Shown here one piece after another: positions 1 through 11,854 of a stretch of DNA of 64,000 nt; positions within the stretch are counted from its first letter, which is position 1; each line of letters opens with the position of its first letter. The notes under the pieces are model-generated. The model saw only the letters and a list, made by a program, of their open reading frames with translations, was not told where the DNA came from and made no database searches. Made by a program: the position numbers and the translations under genes. This stretch comes from Brevibacterium album DSM 18261 (GTDB lineage: Bacteria; Actinomycetota; Actinomycetes; Actinomycetales; Brevibacteriaceae): NCBI RefSeq assembly GCF_000426445.1, contig NZ_AUFJ01000009.1:186001-250000 (forward strand). The letters are read 5' to 3'.

Positions 1-133
1 CTGCCGTAAGTCTGCGCTGCGGCCGTCTGCGGCCCTCGTGAAGTCAGCACCGTTCTGGGCAGGAGCGCCGAATTCTAGCGTGGAAGACGTTCCTCCGACG
101 CGTCCGTCGGCCGTCCCCGCAGAAAGCACAGAC

Positions 134-1342
134 ATGAGTCTCCCGACCCTCCATGCACACTCCGACCGCATCCGCCCGGCTGCGGACGGCCCCGCGCTCC
201 GGGTCCTCGTGGTCACCGAGTCGTTCCTCCCCCAGACCAACGGGGTGACGGCCTCGGTGTGCCGCGTCCTGGAACACCTGCGGGAGGCGGGCCACACCGC
301 CGAGGTGATCGCCGCCTCGGGCCCCGACTGCTACGCCGGTGCCCGCGTGCGCACCGTGCCCGCCGCTCCCCTGCCCGGCTATCCGGGGTTCCGGGTGGGA
401 CTGGGCAGCCGCCGGAGGATCGCGGCGATCATGGAGGACTTCCGCCCGGACGTCGTGCATCTGGCCTCGCCGTTCATGCTGGGAGCCGCCGCCGCACGTG
501 CGGCCCGGACGCTGGGCGTCCCCACGGTCGCCGTGTACCAGACGGATCTCATCGGGTTCGCCCGCCGCTACGGCTTGGCCGCCGCCGTGCCCGCCCTGGA
601 GCGGCAGGTGCAGCGCATCCACTGCTCGGTGGACCGCACGCTCGCACCCTCCACCGCGAGCCTCGCCCAGCTGGCGGAGCTCGACGTCCCCTCCGTGCAT
701 CGCTGGGGGCGCGGCATCGACCTCGAGCGCTTCTCTCCCCGCCTGCGGAGGCCGGCGTCCGCGTGGCTGCCCGCATCCGAGGGAGCCCTGCCCGAGGAGC
801 CGGTCGTCCTGGGCTATGTGGGCCGCCTGGCGAAAGAGAAGAACCTCGAGCATCTTGCGGCGATCCAGGACCTCCCCGGCACCCGGCTGGCGATCGTGGG
901 CGATGGGCCGCTGCGGCCCCGGCTGGAACAGGCGCTCGACCGCGCGACCTTCCTGGGCGAGAGGTCCGGACAGGAGCTCGCCCGGATCATGGCTTCCCTG
1001 GACGTCTTCGTCCATCCGGGCGCGGAGGAGACGTTCTGCCAGTCCGCGCAGGAGGCCCTGGCCTCCGGCGTGCCCGTCGTGGGACCGGCCTCGGGCGGCC
1101 TGCTCGATCGGGTGCGGCACGGTTCCACCGGCCTGCTCTATGCGCCCGACGACCGTGCGGGCCTGCGCGGCGCGGTCACCGCGCTGCTGGATCCTGCGAC
1201 CCGCCGGCGCATGGCGGAGGCGGCCCGGCCCAGCGTCGAGGACCGCTCGTGGCACGTGGTGAACGCCGAGCTGATCCGCCACTACCGGGCGGTGGTGCGC
1301 GAGTCCCCGCTGCGGACTCTGCCTCTGTGCAGGGCATCATGA
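134..1342 (+). CDS. GT4-family glycosyltransferase (MgtA/PimB-like mannosyltransferase)
   Basis: GT-B glycosyltransferase of the GT4 family. The N-terminal Rossmann half opens with a VVTESFLPQTNGV motif near residue 28, typical of actinobacterial GDP-mannose-dependent lipid mannosyltransferases of the MgtA/PimB type. The C-terminal half has the donor site: GYVGRLAKEKN, then HPGAEETFCQSAQEAL near residue 300, which contains the E-x7-E signature. With the ATG at 134 the protein is 402 aa, normal for the family. A GTG at 38 would add 32 poorly conserved residues. The role inferred is mannosylation of a membrane lipid anchor or similar glycolipid at the cytoplasmic face. The stop overlaps the start of the next gene (ATGA), so the two are co-translated. 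The sugar and acceptor cannot be read from sequence. Confidence 0.82.
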   Translation: MSLPTLHAHSDRIRPAADGPALRVLVVTESFLPQTNGVTASVCRVLEHLREAGHTAEVIAASGPDCYAGARVRTVPAAPLPGYPGFRVGLGSRRRIAAIMEDFRPDVVHLASPFMLGAAAARAARTLGVPTVAVYQTDLIGFARRYGLAAAVPALERQVQRIHCSVDRTLAPSTASLAQLAELDVPSVHRWGRGIDLERFSPRLRRPASAWLPASEGALPEEPVVLGYVGRLAKEKNLEHLAAIQDLPGTRLAIVGDGPLRPRLEQALDRATFLGERSGQELARIMASLDVFVHPGAEETFCQSAQEALASGVPVVGPASGGLLDRVRHGSTGLLYAPDDRAGLRGAVTALLDPATRRRMAEAARPSVEDRSWHVVNAELIRHYRAVVRESPLRTLPLCRAS

Positions 1343-2214
1343 GCGCCGCACTGGAATCCGTGCTGGAGTCCGCGGGACCGCTGTCCTATTTGCTGGCGGC
1401 CCTCCTCGCCGCACTGCCCTTCGGCCCCGGCGAGGCGACGGCGCTGACCGGCGGTCTGCTCACGACCGGTCCCGCCCTCGACGCCCGGATCATGGTCCCG
1501 GTGCTGGCGCTGGGGGTCTTCCTCGGTGATCTGGCGGTCTTCCTGACCGTGCGCAGGGCCGTGCCCGGAGTGCTGCGGCGCTGGCTGCCGCGGGCCTCGG
1601 CGGCGCTCAGCGTCCGCCGGGGCTCCGAACCAGCGAGCGCCACACCAGCGAGCACCGAGCCTGCGGGCTGCCGGGCCGAGGGCGGCGGGTTCGACGGCTG
1701 CCGGACCGAGGGCGGAGACCCGCACGCGAGCGGAGATCGGCGCGCGCCGCGGTGGGTGCACTTCGCCGTGCTGGGCGCGCGGTTCGTGCCCGGCGGTCGC
1801 ACTCCCGCGACCGCACTTGCCGCGGCCTCAGCGCTGGAGCTGCGCCGGTACCTCGGGCTGAGCGCGGTGAGCGCCGGGCTCTGGGCACTGGTCTGGGTGA
1901 GTGCCGGACGTGCGCTCGGGGCGGCGGGGACGCCGCTCGGCCCCCTGCTCCTGAGCGCGGTGCTGGTTCTCGCCGTCCTCACCGCAGGCATCCACGCGCA
2001 CCGGCGCAGGCTCGCACGCACCGCGGCCGCCTCGGGCTCCGCCATCGCCGAGGCGGCGAGCGCGGCCACACGCGCAGCGGGCGAGAACGCGCGCGCTGAG
2101 GGGACGAACCACCTCACCGCCCGCGCGGTCCCACGCACGGCGGGAACGCGCCCGACCGACACCGACCACCACCTCACCTCACCTCGGAAGGACACCTCAT
2201 GGACACCGTTCTGA
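1339..2214 (+). CDS. DedA/VTT-family membrane protein, first copy
   Basis: Integral membrane protein of the DedA/SNARE-associated (VTT) family, thought to act in lipid flipping or membrane homeostasis. The start ATG overlaps the stop of the upstream glycosyltransferase. Hydrophobic segments occupy residues 10-75 and 165-220. The family signature RFVPGGRTPAT lies near residue 152, with a GPGE motif near residue 31. Between them is an unusual Ser/Ala/Glu-rich hydrophilic stretch of about 45 residues, and the last 60 residues are a charged tail. Both look like lineage-specific additions. It overlaps the next gene by 16 bp. The pairing of two DedA genes with a glycolipid-type mannosyltransferase suggests a membrane-lipid role for the operon; this is inference. 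Confidence 0.75.
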   Translation: MSAALESVLESAGPLSYLLAALLAALPFGPGEATALTGGLLTTGPALDARIMVPVLALGVFLGDLAVFLTVRRAVPGVLRRWLPRASAALSVRRGSEPASATPASTEPAGCRAEGGGFDGCRTEGGDPHASGDRRAPRWVHFAVLGARFVPGGRTPATALAAASALELRRYLGLSAVSAGLWALVWVSAGRALGAAGTPLGPLLLSAVLVLAVLTAGIHAHRRRLARTAAASGSAIAEAASAATRAAGENARAEGTNHLTARAVPRTAGTRPTDTDHHLTSPRKDTSWTPF

Positions 2215-2903
2215 GCCTCCTCGAAGCCGGCATCACTTCGCCGTGGTTCCTGCTCGTGCTGTTCCTGGCCGTCGCGGTCGATGCAGTCGTCCCCGCGGTT
2301 CCGGCCGAGACGCTTCTCATCACGGCCGGCACGTATGCGGCTGCGGGCGCTGTCGAGCTGGTCCCCACGATCCTCGCCGCGACGCTCGGCGCGCTCGTCG
2401 GCGACACCGCGTGCCACCACATCGGCCGTGGGGCGCATGGGACTTCGCGGCACCTGCGTCGGTTCCGAGGGGGCGAGAGGGCCTTCGAATGGGTCCGCCG
2501 CGCGCTGCTCAGCCGAGGCGGGTCCGTCATCATCACGGCTCGCTTCATGCCGGGCGGGCGCACCCTCGCGACGTTCGCCTCCGGGTACACGCAGTATCCA
2601 CGGAGGAGGTTCGCGGTGTACGCGGCGATCGGCGGTCTGCTCTGGTCGGTCTGCATCGGCGGGATCGGATACCTGGGCGGTCTCGCCTTCGCCGAGCGGC
2701 CGCTGCTGGCCGTCGCGGTCGGACTCACGGCTGCGGTTCTCATGAGCGGAGTCATCGAGCTCGTGCGCCGGGTGATCGCCGGGCGGAGAGCCGCGGCGTG
2801 CGGTCAGGACCGGGTACGCCGCACCGAATCGCACGCCCGGCACGCCTCGGACCAGGGCGAACAGCAGGATGCGCGGCATGGGACGCTCTCGGAATGCCGG
2901 TGA
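2199..2903 (+). CDS. DedA/VTT-family membrane protein, second copy
   Basis: A second DedA-family protein of 234 aa, more canonical than its neighbour. It has an N-terminal hydrophobic hairpin, the PAVPAETLL motif near residue 30, GDTACHHIGR near residue 68, the VTT signature RFMPGGRTLATF near residue 115, and a C-terminal membrane segment at residues 145-190. Its start lies inside the end of the preceding gene with a GGAAGGA ribosome-binding site upstream, so it is the third gene of a tightly coupled operon. The last 40 residues are hydrophilic and poorly conserved. Lipid carrier recycling or flipping is the current idea for the family; the substrate is unknown. Confidence 0.8.
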   Translation: MDTVLSLLEAGITSPWFLLVLFLAVAVDAVVPAVPAETLLITAGTYAAAGAVELVPTILAATLGALVGDTACHHIGRGAHGTSRHLRRFRGGERAFEWVRRALLSRGGSVIITARFMPGGRTLATFASGYTQYPRRRFAVYAAIGGLLWSVCIGGIGYLGGLAFAERPLLAVAVGLTAAVLMSGVIELVRRVIAGRRAAACGQDRVRRTESHARHASDQGEQQDARHGTLSECR

Positions 2904-2932
2904 AGAAGGCGACTCCGACAGTTACTCCATCA

Positions 2933-3001
2933 CACTCTCTCAGTTACTCTGTCAAGCTCTATCAGCGCCTGATAGAGCTTGACAGAGTAACTGAGAGAGT
3001 G
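2933..3001. repeat. 33-bp perfect inverted repeat with 3-nt loop
   Basis: Left arm 2933-2965, loop CGC at 2966-2968, right arm 2969-3001. The arms are perfectly complementary over 33 bp. It is much richer in A+T (about 45% GC) than its surroundings. It lies between the convergent DedA operon and the DtxR-family regulator. It has no T-run on either side, so a conventional intrinsic terminator is only one possibility. It is far longer than usual terminator stems. Confidence 0.9.
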
Positions 3002-3069
3002 CGCCGGGGCCGCGCAGGGCCCTCAGACCGGACGTCACTCCGGCGAGGCCCTCAGCCGCACGGGCGCCC

Positions 3070-3744
3070 TCAGCCCCGGCTGGAGACGAACACCTGCGCG
3101 GCGGCTGCCGTGCCCAGGCTGGTGGCCTCGCTCCCGGCGGGAGTGACGGGGAAGGACCCGGAATACGGCTCGCCATGCCCCACCTCGAGCACGGCCCCCA
3201 CCGTGATCCCGCGCGAGGCGAGGAACTTCAGCAGCGCGGAATCCGCATCGGAGATCCTCTCCACCACGACGCGCGTCCCCGGCTCCGCGTCCGCAAGCGC
3301 AATGGCCTCAGGCCGTTCCACCCGCCCCTCCGCATCCGGGATGGGGTCTCCGTGCGGATCACGGGCAGGGCTGCCCAGGAGCTGATCGATCCGGTCGATC
3401 ATGAGATCGGAGACGGCGTGCTCGAGGTGCTCGGCCTCGTCGTGGACCTCGTCCCAGCCGTAGCCGAGCGTCTGCACGAGGAACGTCTCGATCAGCCGGT
3501 GCCGGCGCACCATGGCGACCGCACTCCGCCGCCCCGCCTCCGTGAGGGAGACTCCGCTGTACGGCTCGTGCACCACGAGCCCCTGCTCGACGAGCTTGGG
3601 CAGCGCGCCGGAGACGGTCGAGAGCCGCAGCCCCACCCGCTCCGCGATGAGACTCGGGCTGGTGGGCGCGTCCGACCATTCCTGCAGGTTCCAGATGACC
3701 TTGAGATAGTTCTGGGTGCTGACGGAGAGACCGGCGACAGACAT
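3070..3744 (-). CDS. DtxR-family metal-dependent regulator (MntR/IdeR type)
   Basis: A 224-aa DtxR-family repressor. Residues 1-65 form the winged helix. Residues 66-140 are the metal-binding and dimerisation domain with RRHRLIETFLVQTLGYGWDEVHDEAEHLEHAV, whose His, Glu and Asp residues are the metal ligands of the family; that stretch reads from RRHRLIE to EHLEHA. The C-terminus (residues 150-222) is an FeoA/SH3-like domain. Such proteins bind DNA when loaded with Mn2+ or Fe2+ and repress metal uptake. No metal transporter is next to it, so the regulon must lie elsewhere. ATG start, convergent with the DedA operon. Which metal it senses is not certain; the sequence resembles actinobacterial MntR at least as much as IdeR. 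Confidence 0.85.
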   Translation of the reverse strand: MSVAGLSVSTQNYLKVIWNLQEWSDAPTSPSLIAERVGLRLSTVSGALPKLVEQGLVVHEPYSGVSLTEAGRRSAVAMVRRHRLIETFLVQTLGYGWDEVHDEAEHLEHAVSDLMIDRIDQLLGSPARDPHGDPIPDAEGRVERPEAIALADAEPGTRVVVERISDADSALLKFLASRGITVGAVLEVGHGEPYSGSFPVTPAGSEATSLGTAAAAQVFVSSRG

Positions 3745-3785
3745 GCCGTCAGCCTATCGGGCGCACGCACTCCCCTCCGAAGGAC

Positions 3786-5579
3786 TCAGGTCAGATCGGC
3801 GGCGCCGCCGGAGAGCCCGTCCGCCACACCGCCCTGGAGCCCGTCGTCCTCGGCCTTCTCCTCGTCCTCGGCCTTCTTCCGTTCCGCCTCCTCGGCGGCC
3901 TTCTCCTCCTCGGCGGCGTTCTCCTCGGCGGCCTTCTTCTCCGCCTCGAGGTCCCGGCCGTCCTGGATCTCCTTCGCGGTGGTGCGCACATCGCCGAAGG
4001 CCGCGTAGAACGCGTCGCCCGGGCACGAGGTCGTCCCCAGATCGCGATGGCCCACGATCGCGTCGATCCGCTCCCCCGCCACCGTCGCCTTCCCGTCCGC
4101 GGAGACGCCGTCCTTCCCGAGCTTCCACGCGATGGCGGAGCTCACGGCATCGAGAGTCTCCTGCGGAGGGGCCTTCTCGTCGAACGAGCCGAGCACGGAG
4201 ATGCCGAACGTGCCGGTGTTGTAGCCCGCGGCATGCGCGCCCACGACGGCCTTGTCGACACCGCCGGCCCGGCCCTCCCAGAGCCTGCCGTACTTGTCCG
4301 CGAGCACGTTGTAGCCCACATCGGCCCACCCGCGGCCATTCACGTGGAACGCGTAGATGCCGCGCAGGATCGCGGGGACGTCCTCCTGCGAGTAGTCGTT
4401 CTGACCGTCCGTGTGGTGGATGACCGCCGCGGAGACCTTCGAGGCGACGTCCGGGCTTCCCTTCTTCAGGCTCTCGTCCGCGCCCCAGGACTTGCGGGAG
4501 CGGATCTCCGGCTTCTTCGCCTCGGTCTTCGCGACGTTCTGCACCGAGGCACCCTCTCCCGCCGGGCGGTGGACGGCGTGCTCCGCGGATGTTCCCGGCG
4601 CGGCGTCCTGCATGCCCGCCTGCGCCTCGCCCTCCGCGCTCGCGGCTGCGGCTGTGCCCTGTGCGCCCGAGGCCGCGGCAGCGCACTGCGGGCACGTGCA
4701 GCCGCCCGTGGTGCAGGTCCGCCCGGAGTTCGCGCGGGCAGTGACGTTCGCCGCCCCCTGCACTCCCACGTCCTCGGAACCACCCGCGCCCCCGGACTCG
4801 CCGGAACCGCCGGCAGTCTCCTCCGAGGCGCTGCTCGCAGGGATCTCCGCCGGCGGATTGTCACGGATCGCCTCGGCGTCGGAGGCCAGTCGTTTGGGAT
4901 CGACGAGGACCATCCGGGTGTGCTCCGGCGCGCCCTGTTCGCCCAGAATCCGGAGCTGCAGGCTCTCCGCGTCTGCGACGTAGAAGGGGTCCGTACCCGG
5001 CTTCCCCTCGTCGCCGGCGTCCTCGACATGGACATGGCGCCAGTCCGACCAGCCGTCCTCGGTCCTGGTCCTGATCTCGAACTCGACCGCGGCATAGTCG
5101 TCGAAGACGAGACCGACGACCCCGGGGGCGTCCGCGGGCAGGTCGACCTCATCGGAGAGCGCGGCGATCGCGATGCCGTCCTCGGTCAGCTCGGTCACCG
5201 AGCCGGCGGGTGCGGGCGCTTCCTCCTGCGCCATCGTGGAGGCCTGGAAGCCCCCGCTCAGGTCGCCTTGGGAGGACTCCTGCACATGCTGGGCGACGGA
5301 CTGCGTGAATGCGGCCGAGGTCGCCGCATAGGAATCGGGTGCGCGCAGCAGCGGTGCCAGATTCCGGGTCTGCGGCTGCGCCTCGGCGGCCGCAGCCGTC
5401 GCCGAGGAGCTCGACCGGGCACCGGGCAGGCCCAGACCGTCCTCGCTCACGTCCACGAGGTCTGCTTCCGTGACCTCGGTGCGATCTGCCGCGACGGCGG
5501 CACCGGCCACCAGGCCCAGCGCCGATGTGAGCACCACGGCAGTGCCGCATGCCGCGGCCGTCTTGAGTCCATTCTTCAT
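3786..5579 (-). CDS. Secreted N-acetylmuramoyl-L-alanine amidase (PGRP/Amidase_2)
   Basis: A 597-aa exported zinc amidase that cuts the bond between muramic acid and the stem peptide. Residues 1-31 are a signal peptide (KNGLKT, hydrophobic core, AxA site). A long variable region follows. The amidase domain runs from about residue 365 to 535. The zinc ligands are visible as His in VIHHTDG near residue 386, His in VGHRDLG near 510, and Cys in TSCPG near 518. The last 55 residues are a charged Glu/Lys/Ala coiled-coil-like tail. The start at 5579 is chosen because it follows AGAGG and begins the signal peptide; the open frame continues 78 codons upstream without secretion features. Probably wall turnover or cell separation. 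Confidence 0.88.
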   Translation of the reverse strand: MKNGLKTAAACGTAVVLTSALGLVAGAAVAADRTEVTEADLVDVSEDGLGLPGARSSSSATAAAAEAQPQTRNLAPLLRAPDSYAATSAAFTQSVAQHVQESSQGDLSGGFQASTMAQEEAPAPAGSVTELTEDGIAIAALSDEVDLPADAPGVVGLVFDDYAAVEFEIRTRTEDGWSDWRHVHVEDAGDEGKPGTDPFYVADAESLQLRILGEQGAPEHTRMVLVDPKRLASDAEAIRDNPPAEIPASSASEETAGGSGESGGAGGSEDVGVQGAANVTARANSGRTCTTGGCTCPQCAAAASGAQGTAAAASAEGEAQAGMQDAAPGTSAEHAVHRPAGEGASVQNVAKTEAKKPEIRSRKSWGADESLKKGSPDVASKVSAAVIHHTDGQNDYSQEDVPAILRGIYAFHVNGRGWADVGYNVLADKYGRLWEGRAGGVDKAVVGAHAAGYNTGTFGISVLGSFDEKAPPQETLDAVSSAIAWKLGKDGVSADGKATVAGERIDAIVGHRDLGTTSCPGDAFYAAFGDVRTTAKEIQDGRDLEAEKKAAEENAAEEEKAAEEAERKKAEDEEKAEDDGLQGGVADGLSGGAADLT

Positions 5580-5860
5580 GCGCGAACCTCTGCGTATCGG
5601 GGAAGTGACGATGCGCGCAGTGCGGATTGTGCGATCACCGCACGGCGCGCATCCGGGTTCTTGCCGGACCTCGGTCCGCCAGTCATGCTCGCACGGATCG
5701 GCTCCCGCGCAGCGCTGCCACGCGGGGCTCCGATGCATACAGCGCTGATGCGCCCGTGGAACCCCGTCGCAGTATCGACACAGTAACTCAGGTGTTTTGT
5801 TCAAACAACACAAAAGTTGCGCAATTGATTGCGAACGGCGAGGCGAAGGTTCACCGAAAG

Positions 5861-5937
5861 CAGGACGCCCGCCTCACGCACGCTCACCCGGAATCCGCCG
5901 AAAGGCGTGGGCATATGTGCGAGAAGCGGGCGTCCTG
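5861..5937 (-). terminator. Candidate terminator after guaB-SRPBCC unit
   Basis: A 12-bp perfect inverted repeat (5861-5872 with 5926-5937) lies just beyond the stop of the SRPBCC gene. The 53-nt loop contains smaller complementary segments. There is no clear T-run. The rest of 5580-5947 is the upstream region of the amidase gene. It holds a notably A+T-rich stretch at 5786-5835 where a promoter is likely, but I could not identify convincing -35 and -10 boxes. Confidence 0.35.
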
Positions 5938-5947
5938 GACGAACCGG

Positions 5948-6394
5948 TCACGCCTCCAGCAGCGTGAGGAGATGGCGGTTGCGCATGCGGATGAGTCGGC
6001 GCAGGTAGGGCATGAGCACCGCACGCTCAACCAGCCGGCCTCCCAGAGGCGCACTCAGCGCCACTCGATCGAGCATCCGCGTGCCCCCGCCCTCCGGCTC
6101 GAAGATGTGCTCATGGCGGAAGGAGCGAAAAGGTCCCGCAACCTGCGCGTCCACGAAACGGTGAGGGGCTTCGAGCACCTCGATCCTGGAGGTCATCGTC
6201 CACATCACTCCGAAGTGACGCGCCCGCCACGTGACGGACTCACCGCACGTGATCTGGCCCGATGTCACCCCCGCCACCGCTCGCTCTCCCGAGCGGGTCA
6301 TGGACGACAGATGCGCGTCGATGCTCAGGGACACCTCGCAGAGACGTTCCGGACTGTGCCGGCTGTGCGTAACCAGCTCGAAGTGCGCAGTCAC
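5948..6394 (-). CDS. SRPBCC-family (START/Bet v1-like) protein
   Basis: A 148-aa protein with the layout of the SRPBCC ligand-binding superfamily: an opening beta-strand FELVTHSRHSPERLCEVSLSI, a central WRARHFGVMWTMTSRIE segment, the strand FRSFRHEHIFEP, and a long C-terminal helix rich in Arg and Leu. Members bind hydrophobic ligands; many have no known substrate. It starts with GTG 13 bp after the guaB stop, so it is probably transcribed with guaB. No catalytic residues can be assigned. It is a functionally unknown protein with a recognisable fold. Confidence 0.7.
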   Translation of the reverse strand: MTAHFELVTHSRHSPERLCEVSLSIDAHLSSMTRSGERAVAGVTSGQITCGESVTWRARHFGVMWTMTSRIEVLEAPHRFVDAQVAGPFRSFRHEHIFEPEGGGTRMLDRVALSAPLGGRLVERAVLMPYLRRLIRMRNRHLLTLLEA

Positions 6395-6407
6395 CGGCGC
6401 CCCCAGA

Positions 6408-9834
<3,427 letters not shown>

Positions 9835-9884
9835 ATCGCCGATCCCATCCGCCGCTCGACGCGGACCGCCGGTTGACCTGAAGC

Positions 9885-9902
9885 TGTGGGCACGTGCCCA
9901 CA
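9885..9902. promoter_or_regulatory. 18-bp perfect palindrome after nrdF
   Basis: A perfect 18-bp palindrome centred on CACGTG lies 51 bp after the nrdF stop and 71 bp before the GNAT start. With no loop and no T-run it looks more like a protein-binding site than a terminator, perhaps an operator for the GNAT gene. A TTGACC hexamer at 9873-9878 lies just upstream, but no good -10 follows at 16-18 bp. Confidence 0.4.
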
Positions 9903-9972
9903 CATCCCACCGCCCCTACCGATTCAGAGACACTGAGGATTCTCTGAGGACTCTCCCCTACCGTCGTGGATC

Positions 9973-10752
9973 ATGGATCATCGTGACGGGAAGAACCTCC
10001 GGCCCGAGGCGCAGCCCGGGGCTCAGTCCGCGTCCCGCTCCGGGCAGCCCCGCCGAATCTCCGCCGGGGCCGACCAGGTGAGACTCTCACTCTCCCAGAC
10101 CTCGACCGAACCCGTCCCCCGTCGCCGCCGGCGCCACGAGGCGCCCGCCCATGAGCCCGAGCCGCAGGACTTCACCGCCGCCCCGGAGATGCTGGGCGAG
10201 CGCGTCCGCCTCGAGCAGCTGAGCGAGGACCATGCCGCGGACCTCGCCGAGGCAGCGGGCCGGCTCGGCGATGTCTGGGTCACCTCGATCCCGGCCCCGG
10301 GGGGCGTCCCCGCAGAGATCGCCCGGCGGCTCGAGGAGCAGAGCGCGGGCCGCATGGCCCCGTTCGCGGTGGTGGACGCGGAATCGGGGCACGCGATCGG
10401 CATGACGACGTTCATGAACATCGACGCGGCCAATCGCCGCCTCGAGATCGGCTCCACCTGGATCGCGCCCGCGGCCCAGGGCGGGAGCATCAATCCGGAG
10501 ATGAAGCTCATGCTCCTCACGCGCGCCTTCGAGGAGCTCGGCTGCATCGCGGTGGAGTTCCGGACCCACTTCCACAACCACCGCTCACGGCGTGCCATCG
10601 AGAGGCTCGGCGCCAAGCAGGACGGCATCCTCCGCAGCCACCAGATCCACCGCGGCGTCCTGCGCGACACCGTCGTCTACTCGATCACGGCGGCGGAATG
10701 GCCCGCGGTCCGGCTGGGACTGGAGCATCGACTCGACGGCTCGCACGGCTGA
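9973..10752 (+). CDS. GNAT-family N-acetyltransferase (RimJ/RimL-like)
   Basis: Acetyl-CoA-dependent N-acetyltransferase of the GNAT_3/RimJ-L type. The conserved part starts at LGERVRLEQLSEDHA near residue 75 and includes AIGMTTFMNIDAANRRLEIG, TWIAP, and the C-terminal helix FEELGCIAVEF followed by NHRSRRAIERLGA, typical of this subfamily. The first 70 residues are low-complexity, Arg/Pro-rich and not conserved, so the real start may be later, for example GTG at 10078. ATG at 9973 gives 259 aa. The acceptor is unknown: antibiotic, ribosomal-protein or metabolite acetylation are all possible. Confidence 0.8.
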   Translation: MDHRDGKNLRPEAQPGAQSASRSGQPRRISAGADQVRLSLSQTSTEPVPRRRRRHEAPAHEPEPQDFTAAPEMLGERVRLEQLSEDHAADLAEAAGRLGDVWVTSIPAPGGVPAEIARRLEEQSAGRMAPFAVVDAESGHAIGMTTFMNIDAANRRLEIGSTWIAPAAQGGSINPEMKLMLLTRAFEELGCIAVEFRTHFHNHRSRRAIERLGAKQDGILRSHQIHRGVLRDTVVYSITAAEWPAVRLGLEHRLDGSHG

Positions 10753-10777
10753 GCGCGCACCGCGCAGTCGGCCGCAG

Positions 10778-11626
10778 TCACACGTCCGCGTAGTACTGCG
10801 CGGCCGTGAAGACGTTGTCCGCGTACTCCTGTGACGCGTTGTAGGCGAAGACCGCGGAGAGCCAGTCCTCGTCCCGTGTGAGATCGCGGTCCCCGCTGCA
10901 CAGATAGCGGGCGGTCGTGAACGCCGCGTCGTCGATCGAGTGCGGGTCCGGCGCTCCCGTCCCGCGCGCATCGACGCGGTACCGCTCCCATGTCTGCGGG
11001 ATGAACTGGAGCGGACCCACGGCACGGTCGTACTCCGTGTCCCCGTCGAGCGCGCCGCCGTCGGTGTCCGGGATCCGCGCCGTAGGGCCCTCACCGTCGA
11101 GCCGGATCCCGATGATGGCGGGGCGGGCCACACCGTCCGCGTCGACCTCCGCACCGCTGATCGTGCCGTGGCGGCTCTCCACCCAGCCGATCCCGGCGAT
11201 CGTGTTCCACCCGACCCCGCAGGAGGGATAGGTGGACTTCGCCCATTCCGCAGCACCGGCGTAGGCGGCGAGCGCCCGCGCACCGATCCCCGTGCGCGTG
11301 CTCAGCTCCTCAGCCCACTCACCGGCCACCGCGAACTCCGCTGCGGGCGAGCCGGCGGCGGGAGGCGGGCCGGCGGCCGAGGCGCCACCGTCCTCCCTCT
11401 CGGCAGAGGGGTCCTGGGCCTGCACTCCCCCGAGCGCGGGGGCGGCGGGCAGCGCGGGTGAGCCCTCCGCGGGTCCGTAGTCCGCCGAGGCCGGCCCCGG
11501 CTGCCTGTCCAACGGCGCGGGAGCCGGCGTGGAGAGGAGAGACCCCAGCGCCCAGATGCCTCCGACGAGCACGAGTATGACGACGAGGGCGAGTATGCCG
11601 AGCAGTGCCGCAGTTCCGCGTCGCAT
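10778..11626 (-). CDS. Membrane-anchored lytic transglycosylase (MltB/SLT_2-like)
   Basis: A 282-aa wall hydrolase. Residues 7-31 form a single membrane anchor. Residues 33-100 are a Pro/Ala/Gly-rich linker across the wall. The catalytic domain begins near residue 105 and resembles MltB-type soluble lytic transglycosylases: IAGIGWVESRHG near residue 149 carries the catalytic Glu, AVGPLQFIPQTWERY is the conserved substrate-cleft motif, and DDAAFTTARYLC and VFAYNASQEYADNV follow. It cleaves glycan strands to 1,6-anhydromuramyl products. It converges on the GNAT gene and stands alone as a transcription unit. ATG start. Confidence 0.87.
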   Translation of the reverse strand: MRRGTAALLGILALVVILVLVGGIWALGSLLSTPAPAPLDRQPGPASADYGPAEGSPALPAAPALGGVQAQDPSAEREDGGASAAGPPPAAGSPAAEFAVAGEWAEELSTRTGIGARALAAYAGAAEWAKSTYPSCGVGWNTIAGIGWVESRHGTISGAEVDADGVARPAIIGIRLDGEGPTARIPDTDGGALDGDTEYDRAVGPLQFIPQTWERYRVDARGTGAPDPHSIDDAAFTTARYLCSGDRDLTRDEDWLSAVFAYNASQEYADNVFTAAQYYADV

Positions 11627-11854
11627 CCGTCTCCGTCCCCGTCGTTCTCGTGCCTCTGCCCTCGGGTCTCCGGCCGGCAGCGATGCGCACGGCCTCCGTC
11701 CGAGGGCGCACTCACCCTACCGGCCCATCCGGAGGGACCGCTGGGAGGCCGCGGACAGCAGGCCGTCCGCGGCACGCGCACACGCTGCAGGCCGGTCGGC
11801 GCCTCGCCCGGTGCCCTGCGACGGGGAGCACCACGGCGCCTCACCCGAAGGGCG

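Noticed and set aside
259..1338. Long plus-strand frame overlapping the first glycosyltransferase
   Set aside because: It is an Arg/Pro/Gly-rich shadow in another phase. Only the part from 1339 on codes for the DedA protein.
2933..3001. CRISPR-like or phage attachment site
   Set aside because: There is only one inverted repeat and no spaced direct repeats. No integrase or cas gene lies nearby.
4047..5786. Long frame opposite the amidase gene
   Set aside because: The amidase has a signal peptide, zinc ligands and a ribosome-binding site; the opposite frame is a high-GC antisense artefact. The same holds for long frames opposite guaB, groEL, the Clp gene and fhs.
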